Part shown: piece by piece, positions 8,018 through 15,164 of the stretch | Layout of the letters: each line of letters starts with the position of its first letter | Position numbering within the stretch: position 1 is the stretch's first letter | Assembly: GCA_964548275.1 (NCBI GenBank) | Contig: CAZJQI010000063.1 | Span: 1 to 23,725 of the forward strand | Source of the DNA: JAUVUV01 sp964548275 | Lineage (GTDB): Bacteria; Gemmatimonadota; Glassbacteria; GWA2-58-10 | Length of the DNA stretch: 23,725 nt | Reading direction: 5' to 3' | Notes under the pieces: model-generated | Database searches by the model: none | The model's input: only the letters and a program-made list of their open reading frames with translations | What the model was told of the DNA's origin: nothing | Program-made: the position numbers and the translations under genes

Positions 8018-8608
8018 TTATCCTCTTCCCTTATATTTCCTCACCACTGTATTGGTCCAGTTTACCCAAGTACCATTTTGTTTTTCATACCGCAAGCACC
8101 AAGTGACATCTCTGAAAACATCGACATAGACGTCGAACTTACTTAACGGTCGGGGCTTTTCAAAGGTCACAATGTAGTGCCTCGTACCGTGGGCCGGTAC
8201 CTCAAAATTCACTGGGGTCTCATCCTTCAGCTTGAGTTGGTTTTCCACCGCGTCCTCAATATACATGGCGATTTCCTCATTTGCCGCGTACCGCCTATTC
8301 GGGGGGGAAGTGAGTGTGTAGGTAGGCATCAAGTACACAGGATAGTCGGAGTGATTCATGTAGTGAAAAACAAATACGAGGTACTCCTCGGCGTGGGTGA
8401 GCAACGGCTTGTACTCCCAGCCGGGGTAGAAGCTCCAATTCAGTTCTAACTCTTCGTGCGTCAGACTCTCGCTTTGTGTTGCTGCATCTCCGCTTAGGTG
8501 GGCCTTAACAGGAATGCGTCCGCTGGCTCCTACTGAGAACAACGCTACCCCTACGATAAAAGGACTTAAGACAATTACTAAGCTTATAAATATAGAATGA
8601 ATTTTCAT
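8018..8608 (-). CDS. Small membrane-anchored or exported protein of unknown function
   Basis: I choose the ATG at 8608 (196 residues) because AGGAGG sits 8 bases upstream; a longer frame from 8653 would overlap the preceding gene and lacks such a site. Residues about 5-26 form a signal anchor or signal peptide. The rest is predicted to be a soluble beta-rich domain outside the membrane, with aromatic blocks N-W-S-F-Y-P-G-W-E-Y and F-V-F-H-Y-M-N-H, and V-P-A-H-G-T-R-H-Y-I-V-T-F near residue 150. I do not recognise the family. It follows the TDT transporter gene after 16 bp on the same strand, so the two are probably co-transcribed and the protein may assist that transporter. Composition is less GC-rich than the flanking background. 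Confidence 0.6.
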   Translation of the reverse strand: MKIHSIFISLVIVLSPFIVGVALFSVGASGRIPVKAHLSGDAATQSESLTHEELELNWSFYPGWEYKPLLTHAEEYLVFVFHYMNHSDYPVYLMPTYTLTSPPNRRYAANEEIAMYIEDAVENQLKLKDETPVNFEVPAHGTRHYIVTFEKPRPLSKFDVYVDVFRDVTWCLRYEKQNGTWVNWTNTVVRKYKGRG

Positions 8609-8624
8609 ATTGTTCGCCTCCTTC

Positions 8625-9719
8625 CTAATGCTCAGCCTCGAAGAATGCTCCACTCACAAGCCATTTGACAGTTGCAAATACCACGACTATCCAAACTATT
8701 ACTACTAAGGCGTTTAGACCTATCAACAACGGATGTAGAAGCTGCGTTGCTACACATTTCGCCAGTAGGCCTGTGGAGACGGTAACTGCCTCCAAGGGGA
8801 AGGTATATCCCCACCAGCCAAAACTCAAGGGATGATCTTTGATCGTGATGTAATGGACAAATAGGACCGCGACAACTATTAGCCACCAAAACGAAAAACC
8901 CCATAGAACGGAGGCCGTTATCTTCAGTACAGGGAACACAGACATAAAGCTTATCCCGAACAGATTCCCATGTGAGGCTTCAACAGCTTGAATGAACTTT
9001 ATTATGAAAATTACGACAATGGCAGTCGGCGCTATGCCTACCATACTGGTGGGTGCTAGCCTTCCTTCGGGGATAGCATGATGGATATAGCGCTGCCAGA
9101 CAAGCGCCCCCACAAACAAGAAGTTAATGAAGCCTGCCCCGAGCGCTATCATAGAAATCATAAACAGAAAAGGAGCTAAAGCACTCTCTGCCCAGTAGAC
9201 ATCCATGCAACATGCTCCAAGCACAGGAATTATAAGGTGGGAAACGGGGGGAATGAACCAGGTGAAATTTGCGTGATGTGGGCGAAGAGTTATACTTAAG
9301 AATTGCATTCGGACCAATATTAAACCGAAAGTAAAGATCCCTATAGCACCCAGAAAGAAAAAGGCTATGCTTAAATGATACGCTAACCAGGGGCCGAATA
9401 GCATTGGACCAAGTTTATTGGTGCCCGTCCCCGCTAATATAAGGGAAATCGGCATAGTCGGAAAAAAGTTGGCTCTGACTGGATGTTGCAGGTTTTCTTT
9501 GATCTCTTCTGGATACCAGAAAAACCGAAGTGTCCACGGTACGAGGAAGGTCAAGAACATTACAATGGCTAGAAGATAGAATCCAAGGCCTACGTAAAGT
9601 AAGGCTGAAAATGGGCGAGCCACCTCTGAGGAAAGCTGCATGGTAATGGATATAGCTGCAGTACCCATTACTGCAGCGCCCCATTCCGGACCAAAATGCT
9701 TGACTATCTTTTTGAACAT
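8625..9719 (-). CDS. TDT-family transporter (SLAC1/TehA-like anion or dicarboxylate channel)
   Basis: The start is ATG 9719, preceded by AGGAGG; a longer frame to 9752 has no such site. The 364-residue product is highly hydrophobic with about ten membrane spans. Early W-G-A-A-V-M-G-T-A-A-I-S, mid F-F-P-T-M-P-I-S-L-I-L-A-G and late W-W-G-Y-T-F-P-L-E-A are signature stretches of the tellurite-resistance/dicarboxylate transporter (TDT) family, which includes TehA, malate transporters, sulfite pumps and plant SLAC1. The substrate cannot be deduced. It leads a two-gene leftward unit with the small exported protein. Its ATG overlaps the stop of a truncated methyltransferase frame (TAATG), so transcription may come from the older operon upstream. 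Confidence 0.8.
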   Translation of the reverse strand: MFKKIVKHFGPEWGAAVMGTAAISITMQLSSEVARPFSALLYVGLGFYLLAIVMFLTFLVPWTLRFFWYPEEIKENLQHPVRANFFPTMPISLILAGTGTNKLGPMLFGPWLAYHLSIAFFFLGAIGIFTFGLILVRMQFLSITLRPHHANFTWFIPPVSHLIIPVLGACCMDVYWAESALAPFLFMISMIALGAGFINFLFVGALVWQRYIHHAIPEGRLAPTSMVGIAPTAIVVIFIIKFIQAVEASHGNLFGISFMSVFPVLKITASVLWGFSFWWLIVVAVLFVHYITIKDHPLSFGWWGYTFPLEAVTVSTGLLAKCVATQLLHPLLIGLNALVVIVWIVVVFATVKWLVSGAFFEAEH

Positions 9720-9856
9720 TACTGACCTCCTGTTGACGTGACTACGCTCCACTGTATTGCTCCGAAGTCTAAAATTTTTTGCCCGGGTTTAATTCCAACT
9801 TCTATCAGAAATCTAACTCCCAATTCATTTCCCCATTTTTCCATATCAATATTCAT
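9719..9856 (-). pseudogene. N-terminal stub of a class I SAM-dependent methyltransferase
   Basis: The leftward frame from ATG 9856 encodes 45 residues. It begins M-N-I-D-M-E-K-W-G-N-E-L-G-V-R-F-L and reaches G-I-K-P-G-Q-K-I-L-D-F-G, the classic entry to methyltransferase motif I. Instead of the expected C-G-x-G the sequence turns to A-I-Q-W-S and stops 17 codons later, at the TDT start. So only the first ~32 residues of a UbiE/ArsM-like enzyme remain. Its ATG overlaps the TGA of the ARMT1-like frame (ATGA), the mark of an original translationally coupled pair. The break near 9760 is a rearrangement junction. Confidence 0.55.
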
Positions 9857-10341
9857 TTTACAATTGATCGCTTTATATCATTGTTAGTCATGTTATAAGC
9901 AATATTTTCACTCGCCATCGACCAGTTAAATTTGTCTTTGATTATCTTCCTTTTGGTGTCTTCTACCATATTTTGACCGAATTCAGATCGATGAAGCACA
10001 AGGCTGCCGACCCGGCAACCGATATCCCTGGCAATCACTTGACAATTTGCCTTCAAAAGAAAGAAAATATCTTTACAAACCTCACTTAGCGATCCATAGT
10101 TTCCTTGTCCCTTAGCAATGATCAGATCAGCCTTTTCGAAACGTTGTCGGAAGTCATCCTTGCATTCGTTGATAATGGTTCCCGGAGCATCTGAACCATT
10201 ATCAATAACTTCAACCAATTTGGTGAGACCAGCAAATTGGGCTTCATCCTTTGTGGCGTCCCCGATAACCGGATAGCCTCTGAATGCAAAGGTTATCTTC
10301 TCTAAACAAGTTATGAATATGATTATGCAATTCAATATCAA
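9853..10341 (-). pseudogene. ARMT1-like (DUF89) C-terminal fragment
   Basis: The frame encodes the C-terminal part of an ARMT1-like/DUF89 protein: I-T-F-A-F-R-G-Y-P-V-I-G-D-A-T, V-I-D-N-G-S-D-A-P-G-T, A-D-L-I-I-A-K-G-Q-G-N-Y and V-I-A-R-D-I-G-C are recognisable family blocks, including metal-ligand-type Asp and Asn residues. The family normally has roughly 120 more residues at the N-terminus. Here the frame opens without ATG or GTG (ATA at 10341; the open frame starts just after a TAA at about 10370), so it is a remnant. Family members are metal-dependent phosphatases or related enzymes, but this one is unlikely to work. It was coupled to a methyltransferase by an ATGA overlap. The segment is AT-rich compared with the flanking background. 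Confidence 0.7.
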
Positions 10342-10640
10342 TCTACCAATCCATTTGATCTTTTCGCTCCTTTACTTTACTCAATGATTAAATAATTTAC
10401 AACATCAAATACAACGAATAATCAGCTATTCTTTTACATACCTATATTTTTGATATAACAGGCAAAGAAAATGCCACAAGGATAAAGAAAGATATGATCA
10501 GCTGTAACTATCTGAAATAATTGATGTTACAAATATCATCCAGTTGTAAACACTGGTGGATAGTATTGTTATTTTGCAAATCTAATGCGAATATTTAATT
10601 GCATATTGCAATATTGTATCCATTCAGAACATGTTGGGCA
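10342..10640. other. AT-rich decayed intergenic stretch
   Basis: No coding frame, RNA or repeat is supported here. It lies between the broken ARMT1-like gene and the IS256-like terminal repeat and probably replaced the missing 5' part of the former. Confidence 0.45.
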
Positions 10641-10649
10641 ACTTTAGCT

Positions 10650-10896
10650 GGGCCGTTTTCAATCGGTGTGTAAATACGGTTCAGGCGGCGGCCCTCCCAT
10701 CCTCAATTGACACTCGTTTCCCATCCTTGTATTCTATGCTTTCGTAAACCTCGCTTAAGAGGTGAGAGGCATTCAGGTTTATGAAGCTTTTCTCGGTAAC
10801 CATCAGGACCTTCCATATAAGGGCCGAGGCATTCGCCACGTTCTTGAAGCGCCTGGCCGCTTTGCACCACATTCGACAGGGATGTCCGCTCCGGCA
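10650..10896 (-). mobile_element. IS256-like transposase tail and terminal repeat, leftward copy
   Basis: The leftward frame ending at TGA 10681 gives about 65-70 residues. It includes M-W-C-K-A-A-R-R-F-K-N-V, A-S-A-L-I-W-K-V-L-M-V-T-E-K-S-F and L-N-A-S-H-L-L-S-E-V-Y, and ends G-R-A-A-A-stop. I read this as the C-terminus of an IS256/mutator-like transposase; the family is from memory of similar tails. The terminal repeat follows at about 10650-10680. Bases 10665-10695 match 9-39 in reverse complement at 30 of 31 positions. The catalytic part is missing: upstream codons run directly into the FN3-like fragment at 10882, so this is an inactive stub. Confidence 0.55.
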
Positions 10897-11021
10897 CGGT
10901 TTTCAAGGCCCCGAAAGGCTGGCTCAATCCGAAAACCACCTATTATTGGCGCGTAAAAGCCGAGGATGCCACCGGCAGATGGAGCCGGTGGAGCAAAATT
11001 TATTCTTTCACGACAAAATAA
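10884..11021 (+). pseudogene. Orphan C-terminal FN3-like fragment, copy 2
   Basis: Reading from 10884 gives 45 residues (V-R-S-G-T-V-F-K-A-P, then L-N-P-K-T-T-Y-Y-W-R-V-K-A-E-D, then W-S-K-I-Y-S-F-T-T-K) and a TAA at 11019. This is the intact C-terminal end of an FN3-like domain resembling that of the transglutaminase-like protein at 2607-4415. Its first 102 bases repeat 7751-7852. The upstream part of the gene is missing: the IS256-like stub abuts it on the left. This copy retains the natural stop, so it is probably the original gene end. Confidence 0.62.
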
Positions 11022-11156
11022 ATTTTGGTAATTTAGGAACTAACTGGACTTAGATTAAGTGTTAAAAGGGTAGATATTTCCTTTGCATTAATTCCTGCTC
11101 TGATAATAATGGACCAAAGGTGTGTTATTCCAGGGTTTCGGTAAAAACCACCCGTA

Positions 11157-11178
11157 GGGGCGCACGGCCGCGCGCCCC
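11157..11178. repeat. GC-rich near-perfect palindrome
   Basis: GGGGCGC (11157-11163) and GCGCCCC (11172-11178) flank a GGCC centre with one mismatched pair. It lies 80 bp before the beta-helix gene. It may act as a terminator-like hairpin (followed by TTG, no T-run) or be a dispersed palindrome. No second copy was found in the window. Confidence 0.4.
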
Positions 11179-11255
11179 TTGAAAACAAAACATTTCATTG
11201 TTTCAGGGTGAGCCGGCAGGCTCATGACGATTAGCCTGAAGAAAGGTATCCAAAG

Positions 11256-12998
11256 ATGAAAAAACCGATATTTATTTTGGCTGCTGTTTTTCTATTTTTG
11301 TTTTCAGCAATTTTTCCACAGGCATTCGGCATGGACGCCACGGTTCCGGGGGAGGTTACTACTCCGTATCCCACGATTGCAAACCTTGCAGTGGAATGGT
11401 ATATCAAGGGGGATGACAATCTGAATGGCGTGGTTGCAGTAGAGTACCGCATGGTGGGGGAGGAAGAATGGCGCCAGGGCATGCCACTGCGGCGGATACC
11501 GGCAGGAAAGGGTAGAACAACAAGGAAACCATTCTACTGGGAAAACAGGCATTCAGGCAGCATTTTCGACCTTCGGCCCGGCACGGAGTATGAAATCAAG
11601 CTCAAGCTTTCCGACCCGGACGGCGGCAAAGCTGAAAAAGTAGTCCGCGCCGCCACCCGCAGCATACCCAGACCCGCGCCGGATGCTGTGATCAAGAAGG
11701 TCAATCCGCGCAGCTTCGGTGAGGCCGCAATCAGTGCGCAGCCGGGTGACATCCTTCTCCTTTCGCCGGGCTATTACGGCGAATTCACCATGATACGCAG
11801 CGGCGAACCCGGAAGCCCGATAGTGATTCGCGCCGACGGCACCCACGATGTGATCAACAGCACGTTCGACAGTTTCAGTTTCGGCGGCCGCAAACATGTG
11901 ATTCTCGAGGGAGTCACTGTCAACGGAAGCGTGGATCTCCTGCGTTGCGAGGAAGTCGCGGTGCGCTACTGCACCGTGAATGCCAAGTACGGGATTATCG
12001 CCGAGCAGCCCCCGGGGTGCAGGAACTGCTATATTGCGGACAACGTAGTCACCTATATCATGCCCTGGATCAACCTGGGCATGGGAGCCGGCATGAGAAC
12101 AGGCGGAGCGGCCTGTGTCGGCGAGGGCATCCGGATCACCGGGTCCGGCAATGTGATCTGCTACAACCGGGTCAAGGGATACAGGGACTGTATCTCTTTT
12201 ATGGAGGATCTCGGTACGCACGTTCAGTTATGCATAGATGTCTACAACAACGATATCTACGTGGGAGCCGATGACGGGATCGAGGCGGATTTCGCCCAGG
12301 GCAACTGCAGGATCATGCGCAACCGGCTGACCAATTGTTTCATGGGACTCAGCTCGCAGCCTGGACTCGGCGGGCCGACCTATTTCATCCGCAACGTGAT
12401 GTACAACATTATCGACTGCCCCTACAAATTTTCCCGCTTCAGCAAGGGTGACGTGGTTCTGAACAATACTGTGGTCAAGGTGGGAGGCGGATTCAGGATA
12501 GTGCATAATCCCTCGCTTGCCTTTTTCAGAAACAACCTGATGATCGGCGGGGTGGGAGCAGGGAGATTCGGCCGCTACGGGAGCGGAGAACCAATGGCCA
12601 TGGATTTCGTCCGGGCCAACGAAACCTGCGACATGGACTACGACGGGATGGGTGTATACGGCGCGCCGTTCAAAGCCAATGTCGGCGGAAGAGTGTTTGA
12701 CAGCTTTGAGAGTTTCAAGAAAAACACCAGCGAAAAACACGCGGTTCTCGTGGATATGAGTGTCTTTAAAGCAAAGGTGGAATTCCCGAACCCTGCCATT
12801 CCCGAACGCGAACCTGCCGACCTCCGGCTGGCTCCCGGTTCTGCCGCGGTGGATGCCGGGATTTTCATCCCCAATGTCAATGACAGTTTCTCCGGCTCAG
12901 CGCCCGATCTCGGCGCTTACGAACTCGGGGTGGATATCCCCCATTACGGGCCCAGGCCCAAAGGCATGGACGAGGAAACATTCTGGCAGAGGAAATAG
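11256..12998 (+). CDS. Secreted right-handed parallel beta-helix protein with N-terminal FN3-like domain
   Basis: This 580-residue protein starts at ATG 11256 with GAAAGG about 10 bases upstream. A Sec signal peptide ends near A-F-G/M (about 25). Residues about 30-135 form an FN3-like domain with L-R-P-G-T-E-Y-E-I-K-L. From about 145 the sequence shows beta-helix features: A-Q-P-G-D-I-L-L-L-S-P-G-Y-Y, then short repeats such as V-T-V-N-G-S-V, Y-N-N-D-I-Y-V and L-N-N-T-V-V. It closes with S-A-P-D-L-G-A-Y-E-L, a common ending of secreted beta-helix proteins. The fold is used by polysaccharide lyases (PL6-like), epimerases and pectinases. Catalytic residues cannot be assigned, so the activity is inferred only from fold and neighbours. 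Confidence 0.75.
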   Translation: MKKPIFILAAVFLFLFSAIFPQAFGMDATVPGEVTTPYPTIANLAVEWYIKGDDNLNGVVAVEYRMVGEEEWRQGMPLRRIPAGKGRTTRKPFYWENRHSGSIFDLRPGTEYEIKLKLSDPDGGKAEKVVRAATRSIPRPAPDAVIKKVNPRSFGEAAISAQPGDILLLSPGYYGEFTMIRSGEPGSPIVIRADGTHDVINSTFDSFSFGGRKHVILEGVTVNGSVDLLRCEEVAVRYCTVNAKYGIIAEQPPGCRNCYIADNVVTYIMPWINLGMGAGMRTGGAACVGEGIRITGSGNVICYNRVKGYRDCISFMEDLGTHVQLCIDVYNNDIYVGADDGIEADFAQGNCRIMRNRLTNCFMGLSSQPGLGGPTYFIRNVMYNIIDCPYKFSRFSKGDVVLNNTVVKVGGGFRIVHNPSLAFFRNNLMIGGVGAGRFGRYGSGEPMAMDFVRANETCDMDYDGMGVYGAPFKANVGGRVFDSFESFKKNTSEKHAVLVDMSVFKAKVEFPNPAIPEREPADLRLAPGSAAVDAGIFIPNVNDSFSGSAPDLGAYELGVDIPHYGPRPKGMDEETFWQRK

Positions 12999-13026
12999 GG
13001 CAATAAAAAAAGCTTTTTCCCTTTTT
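12998..13026 (+). terminator. Possible weak terminator after the beta-helix gene
   Basis: GGG at 12998-13000 can pair with CCC at 13019-13021, with an A-tract and T-tract around AAGCTT pairing inside, followed by TTTTT at 13022-13026. The stem is mostly A-T, so termination would be weak. The next rightward gene starts 37 bp further on. Confidence 0.3.
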
Positions 13027-13062
13027 AACCGCCCAATCCACTGATATTAGGGAGGCGTAATC

Positions 13063-14982
13063 GTGATTTCTTCAGCTTTCTTTTCACCTGATACAAGGAC
13101 GATAAAATTTCAACACATTGTTTTCGTTGCACTTTCAAGGCTTGTTCTTTTGCTGATGCTGGCTGCCGCCGTAGCAGACAAAGCGCTGGCAGCGGAAAGG
13201 ATTTTCATGTTCCACAACAGGGGATGCAGGGACTTGAAAGAATTCCGTACCTATGCTGAACTCGCTGCCAGGATGAAACCCTACGGGCGGGTGCAGATTA
13301 CAATCAGCGCCATATCGGATAAAGCATGGTTCATGTTCCCGGAAGGCGGCAGCCCGTGGCACGAGTATGCCTGCTACATGCCCGCACCCTGGATGTTTTT
13401 CCCGCATCCCAAAATCGCCCCGCACGTTCCTGCAGACTGGGTAGTTGCAAACCGTGAGCTTCTGCTTGCCAAGGCTGCTATCGTGCGCGAGATGGGCCTG
13501 GAAGTTTTATTCGCGGGAAAAAACTCAGAGATGCTGCCCGAGTCGTTTTTCCAGGAGTATCCGCATTTGCGCGGGCCGAGAGTGGACCATCCCCGGCGCA
13601 GCAAAAGAGAGGAGTTCTCCTGGTGTGTCGACCTGCCGGAGACACAGGAGATAATCGAATGGACCGTGGCCGAACTTCTTCGCCACGTGCCGGGGATAAA
13701 AACTTTCGAATCAGGAACCAATGATGCCGGCTCAGGACTCTGCTGGGCCGCCTCACAGTACCCCGGCCCTAACGGCCCCCGCCACTGCAAAGGCCGCACC
13801 GCCGGGGAGCGGGTCCGGGACCTTGTCCTGACCGTGCAGCGGGGAGCGAGCAAGGGCGGAGGAGATATTATTTTTCGCTGGAGCAATGTCAATTTCTGGC
13901 AGAACGAGATGGATGTAATCCTGCCCATGTTGCCGGAGAAAGCCTATATTAACAGCCGGGACCCCTCGCTGATGAGTGTGGGAACGATGATTAACCAGAA
14001 TTACCCCTTCATCGGCATTATCGATCCCCTCTCGGTGATCCAGTCCATGGAGCGCTATCACAAACCCGGTGTCAGCAACATAATAGTCAATTTTTCCGCA
14101 ATGTACGACCGGTACGAGGATAGGCCCCAGACCGTAGGAAAACTCCTTGATATTGTCGAGGATTGCATAGCTGAGCCAACCGGCTCTCTAACCGAGCGGC
14201 TGGAAAAGCTGAAAAAAATAGCAGCCCTGTGGGGCGGAGAACAAAACCGGGAAAAATTGTTCGAGGCCCTGTATAATATGCACCAGGCGTTCGCAACCAA
14301 AAACGCGGCCGCGCCGCACTACAGCAACTTTTACTGCGGGGTCTCAATGAGGCATCTCACCCGGCCCCTGCTGATCAAGCCCGAGGTTCTCACTCCCGGG
14401 GAGGAGGCCTATTTCCTGCCGCACATTTTCAACATCCACGAAAACGAAGCCCGCATGGACTATATCGACCTTCATGGAAGCAGGATGCATGGAACGGCGA
14501 ACTGGAATGACCGAGGCCTTCGCCGGGCGTTGAGTATGGCTCGCAGCGCAGCCCGGACTATGGAGAATCTGGAGAATGCCCCGCAAGGGGAATGGCTGAA
14601 TAAAATTGCCCTGGGCTTCAAGATGTGGGCCAGCGAGGTGCGCTCGATTCATAATTTCTACCACGCCCAGTTGATCCGAGACAAGTACGCCGATATCCTG
14701 GCCGGCGAGCCGAAAATCTCCTTAAAAGTCGAAACCTGGGAGGGCGACCCGGGCTATCTCGAATGGATCGAGATCATGCGCGATGAGTTCGACAATACGA
14801 ACGAACTGATCGCCATGCTTGAAGACGGTGGAATCGAGCTGGTCGCCCGGGCTGAAAACCCGCGCTACGAGGATGCTTTCCTGCTCGGGCCGGACTTGAT
14901 CGATCAACTCAAAAAGAAAGCGCGTATCATGCGCGAGCACTGGCTGGACGTGCAGGAATACCTGGCCCCGCCGCACAAATAG
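13063..14982 (+). CDS. Exported 639-residue protein, barrel-like, family not recognised
   Basis: The start is GTG 13063, chosen because GGGAGGCG lies about 8 bases upstream. The N-terminus has a 16-residue extension, then a hydrophobic signal segment (about 17-38) with cleavage near A-L-A/A (43). The mature part begins R-I-F-M-F-H-N-R-G-C. The alternation of hydrophobic strands and helices up to about residue 340, with F-E-S-G-T-N-D-A-G-S-G (about 215-226) and I-F-R-W-S-N-V-N-F-W, suggests a TIM-barrel glycosidase-like core comparable in layout to GH67/GH20-type proteins. The C-terminal third is helical, with many Glu, Arg and Trp. No known family can be named. It follows the beta-helix gene by 64 bp and probably shares its transcript. 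Confidence 0.6.
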   Translation: MISSAFFSPDTRTIKFQHIVFVALSRLVLLLMLAAAVADKALAAERIFMFHNRGCRDLKEFRTYAELAARMKPYGRVQITISAISDKAWFMFPEGGSPWHEYACYMPAPWMFFPHPKIAPHVPADWVVANRELLLAKAAIVREMGLEVLFAGKNSEMLPESFFQEYPHLRGPRVDHPRRSKREEFSWCVDLPETQEIIEWTVAELLRHVPGIKTFESGTNDAGSGLCWAASQYPGPNGPRHCKGRTAGERVRDLVLTVQRGASKGGGDIIFRWSNVNFWQNEMDVILPMLPEKAYINSRDPSLMSVGTMINQNYPFIGIIDPLSVIQSMERYHKPGVSNIIVNFSAMYDRYEDRPQTVGKLLDIVEDCIAEPTGSLTERLEKLKKIAALWGGEQNREKLFEALYNMHQAFATKNAAAPHYSNFYCGVSMRHLTRPLLIKPEVLTPGEEAYFLPHIFNIHENEARMDYIDLHGSRMHGTANWNDRGLRRALSMARSAARTMENLENAPQGEWLNKIALGFKMWASEVRSIHNFYHAQLIRDKYADILAGEPKISLKVETWEGDPGYLEWIEIMRDEFDNTNELIAMLEDGGIELVARAENPRYEDAFLLGPDLIDQLKKKARIMREHWLDVQEYLAPPHK

Positions 14983-15001
14983 TGAGGGGATACCAATATT
15001 A

Positions 15002-15140
15002 TTAACCGCAGGGTTCAGGACATGATGAAAAATTGTGGTATCGGAGTATCTTGCTGGCCAGGGAGGTTGCCCGTCACGGATTGGAGCGTTTCCCGGGAGA
15101 GCCCAGGCTTGCGCGGATTGCCGAGAGCCTTCGAAACTGA
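15002..15140 (+). pseudogene. Possible C-terminal remnant of a TPR-like helical protein
   Basis: A short rightward frame encodes D-E-K-L-W-Y-R-S-I-L-L-A-R-E-V-A, then G-L-E-R-F-P-G-E-P-R-L-A-R-I-A-E-S-L, stopping at TGA 15138. The pattern is that of a final TPR-type helix pair, with the frame opening just after a TAA at about 15003. There is no start codon with a ribosome site and no preceding domain. It may be a gene tail left by rearrangement, or chance. Confidence 0.28.
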
Positions 15141-15164
15141 AAAACCTTGTACTGGCCAAATAGC

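Noticed and set aside
7961..8146. Small rightward frame of 61 codons
   Set aside because: It overlaps the end of the leftward 196-residue gene and shows no ribosome site or family pattern.
10703..11053. Short frames of 64-90 codons on both strands around the IS stub
   Set aside because: They are alternate frames of the transposase tail and FN3-like fragment, which read sensibly in other frames.
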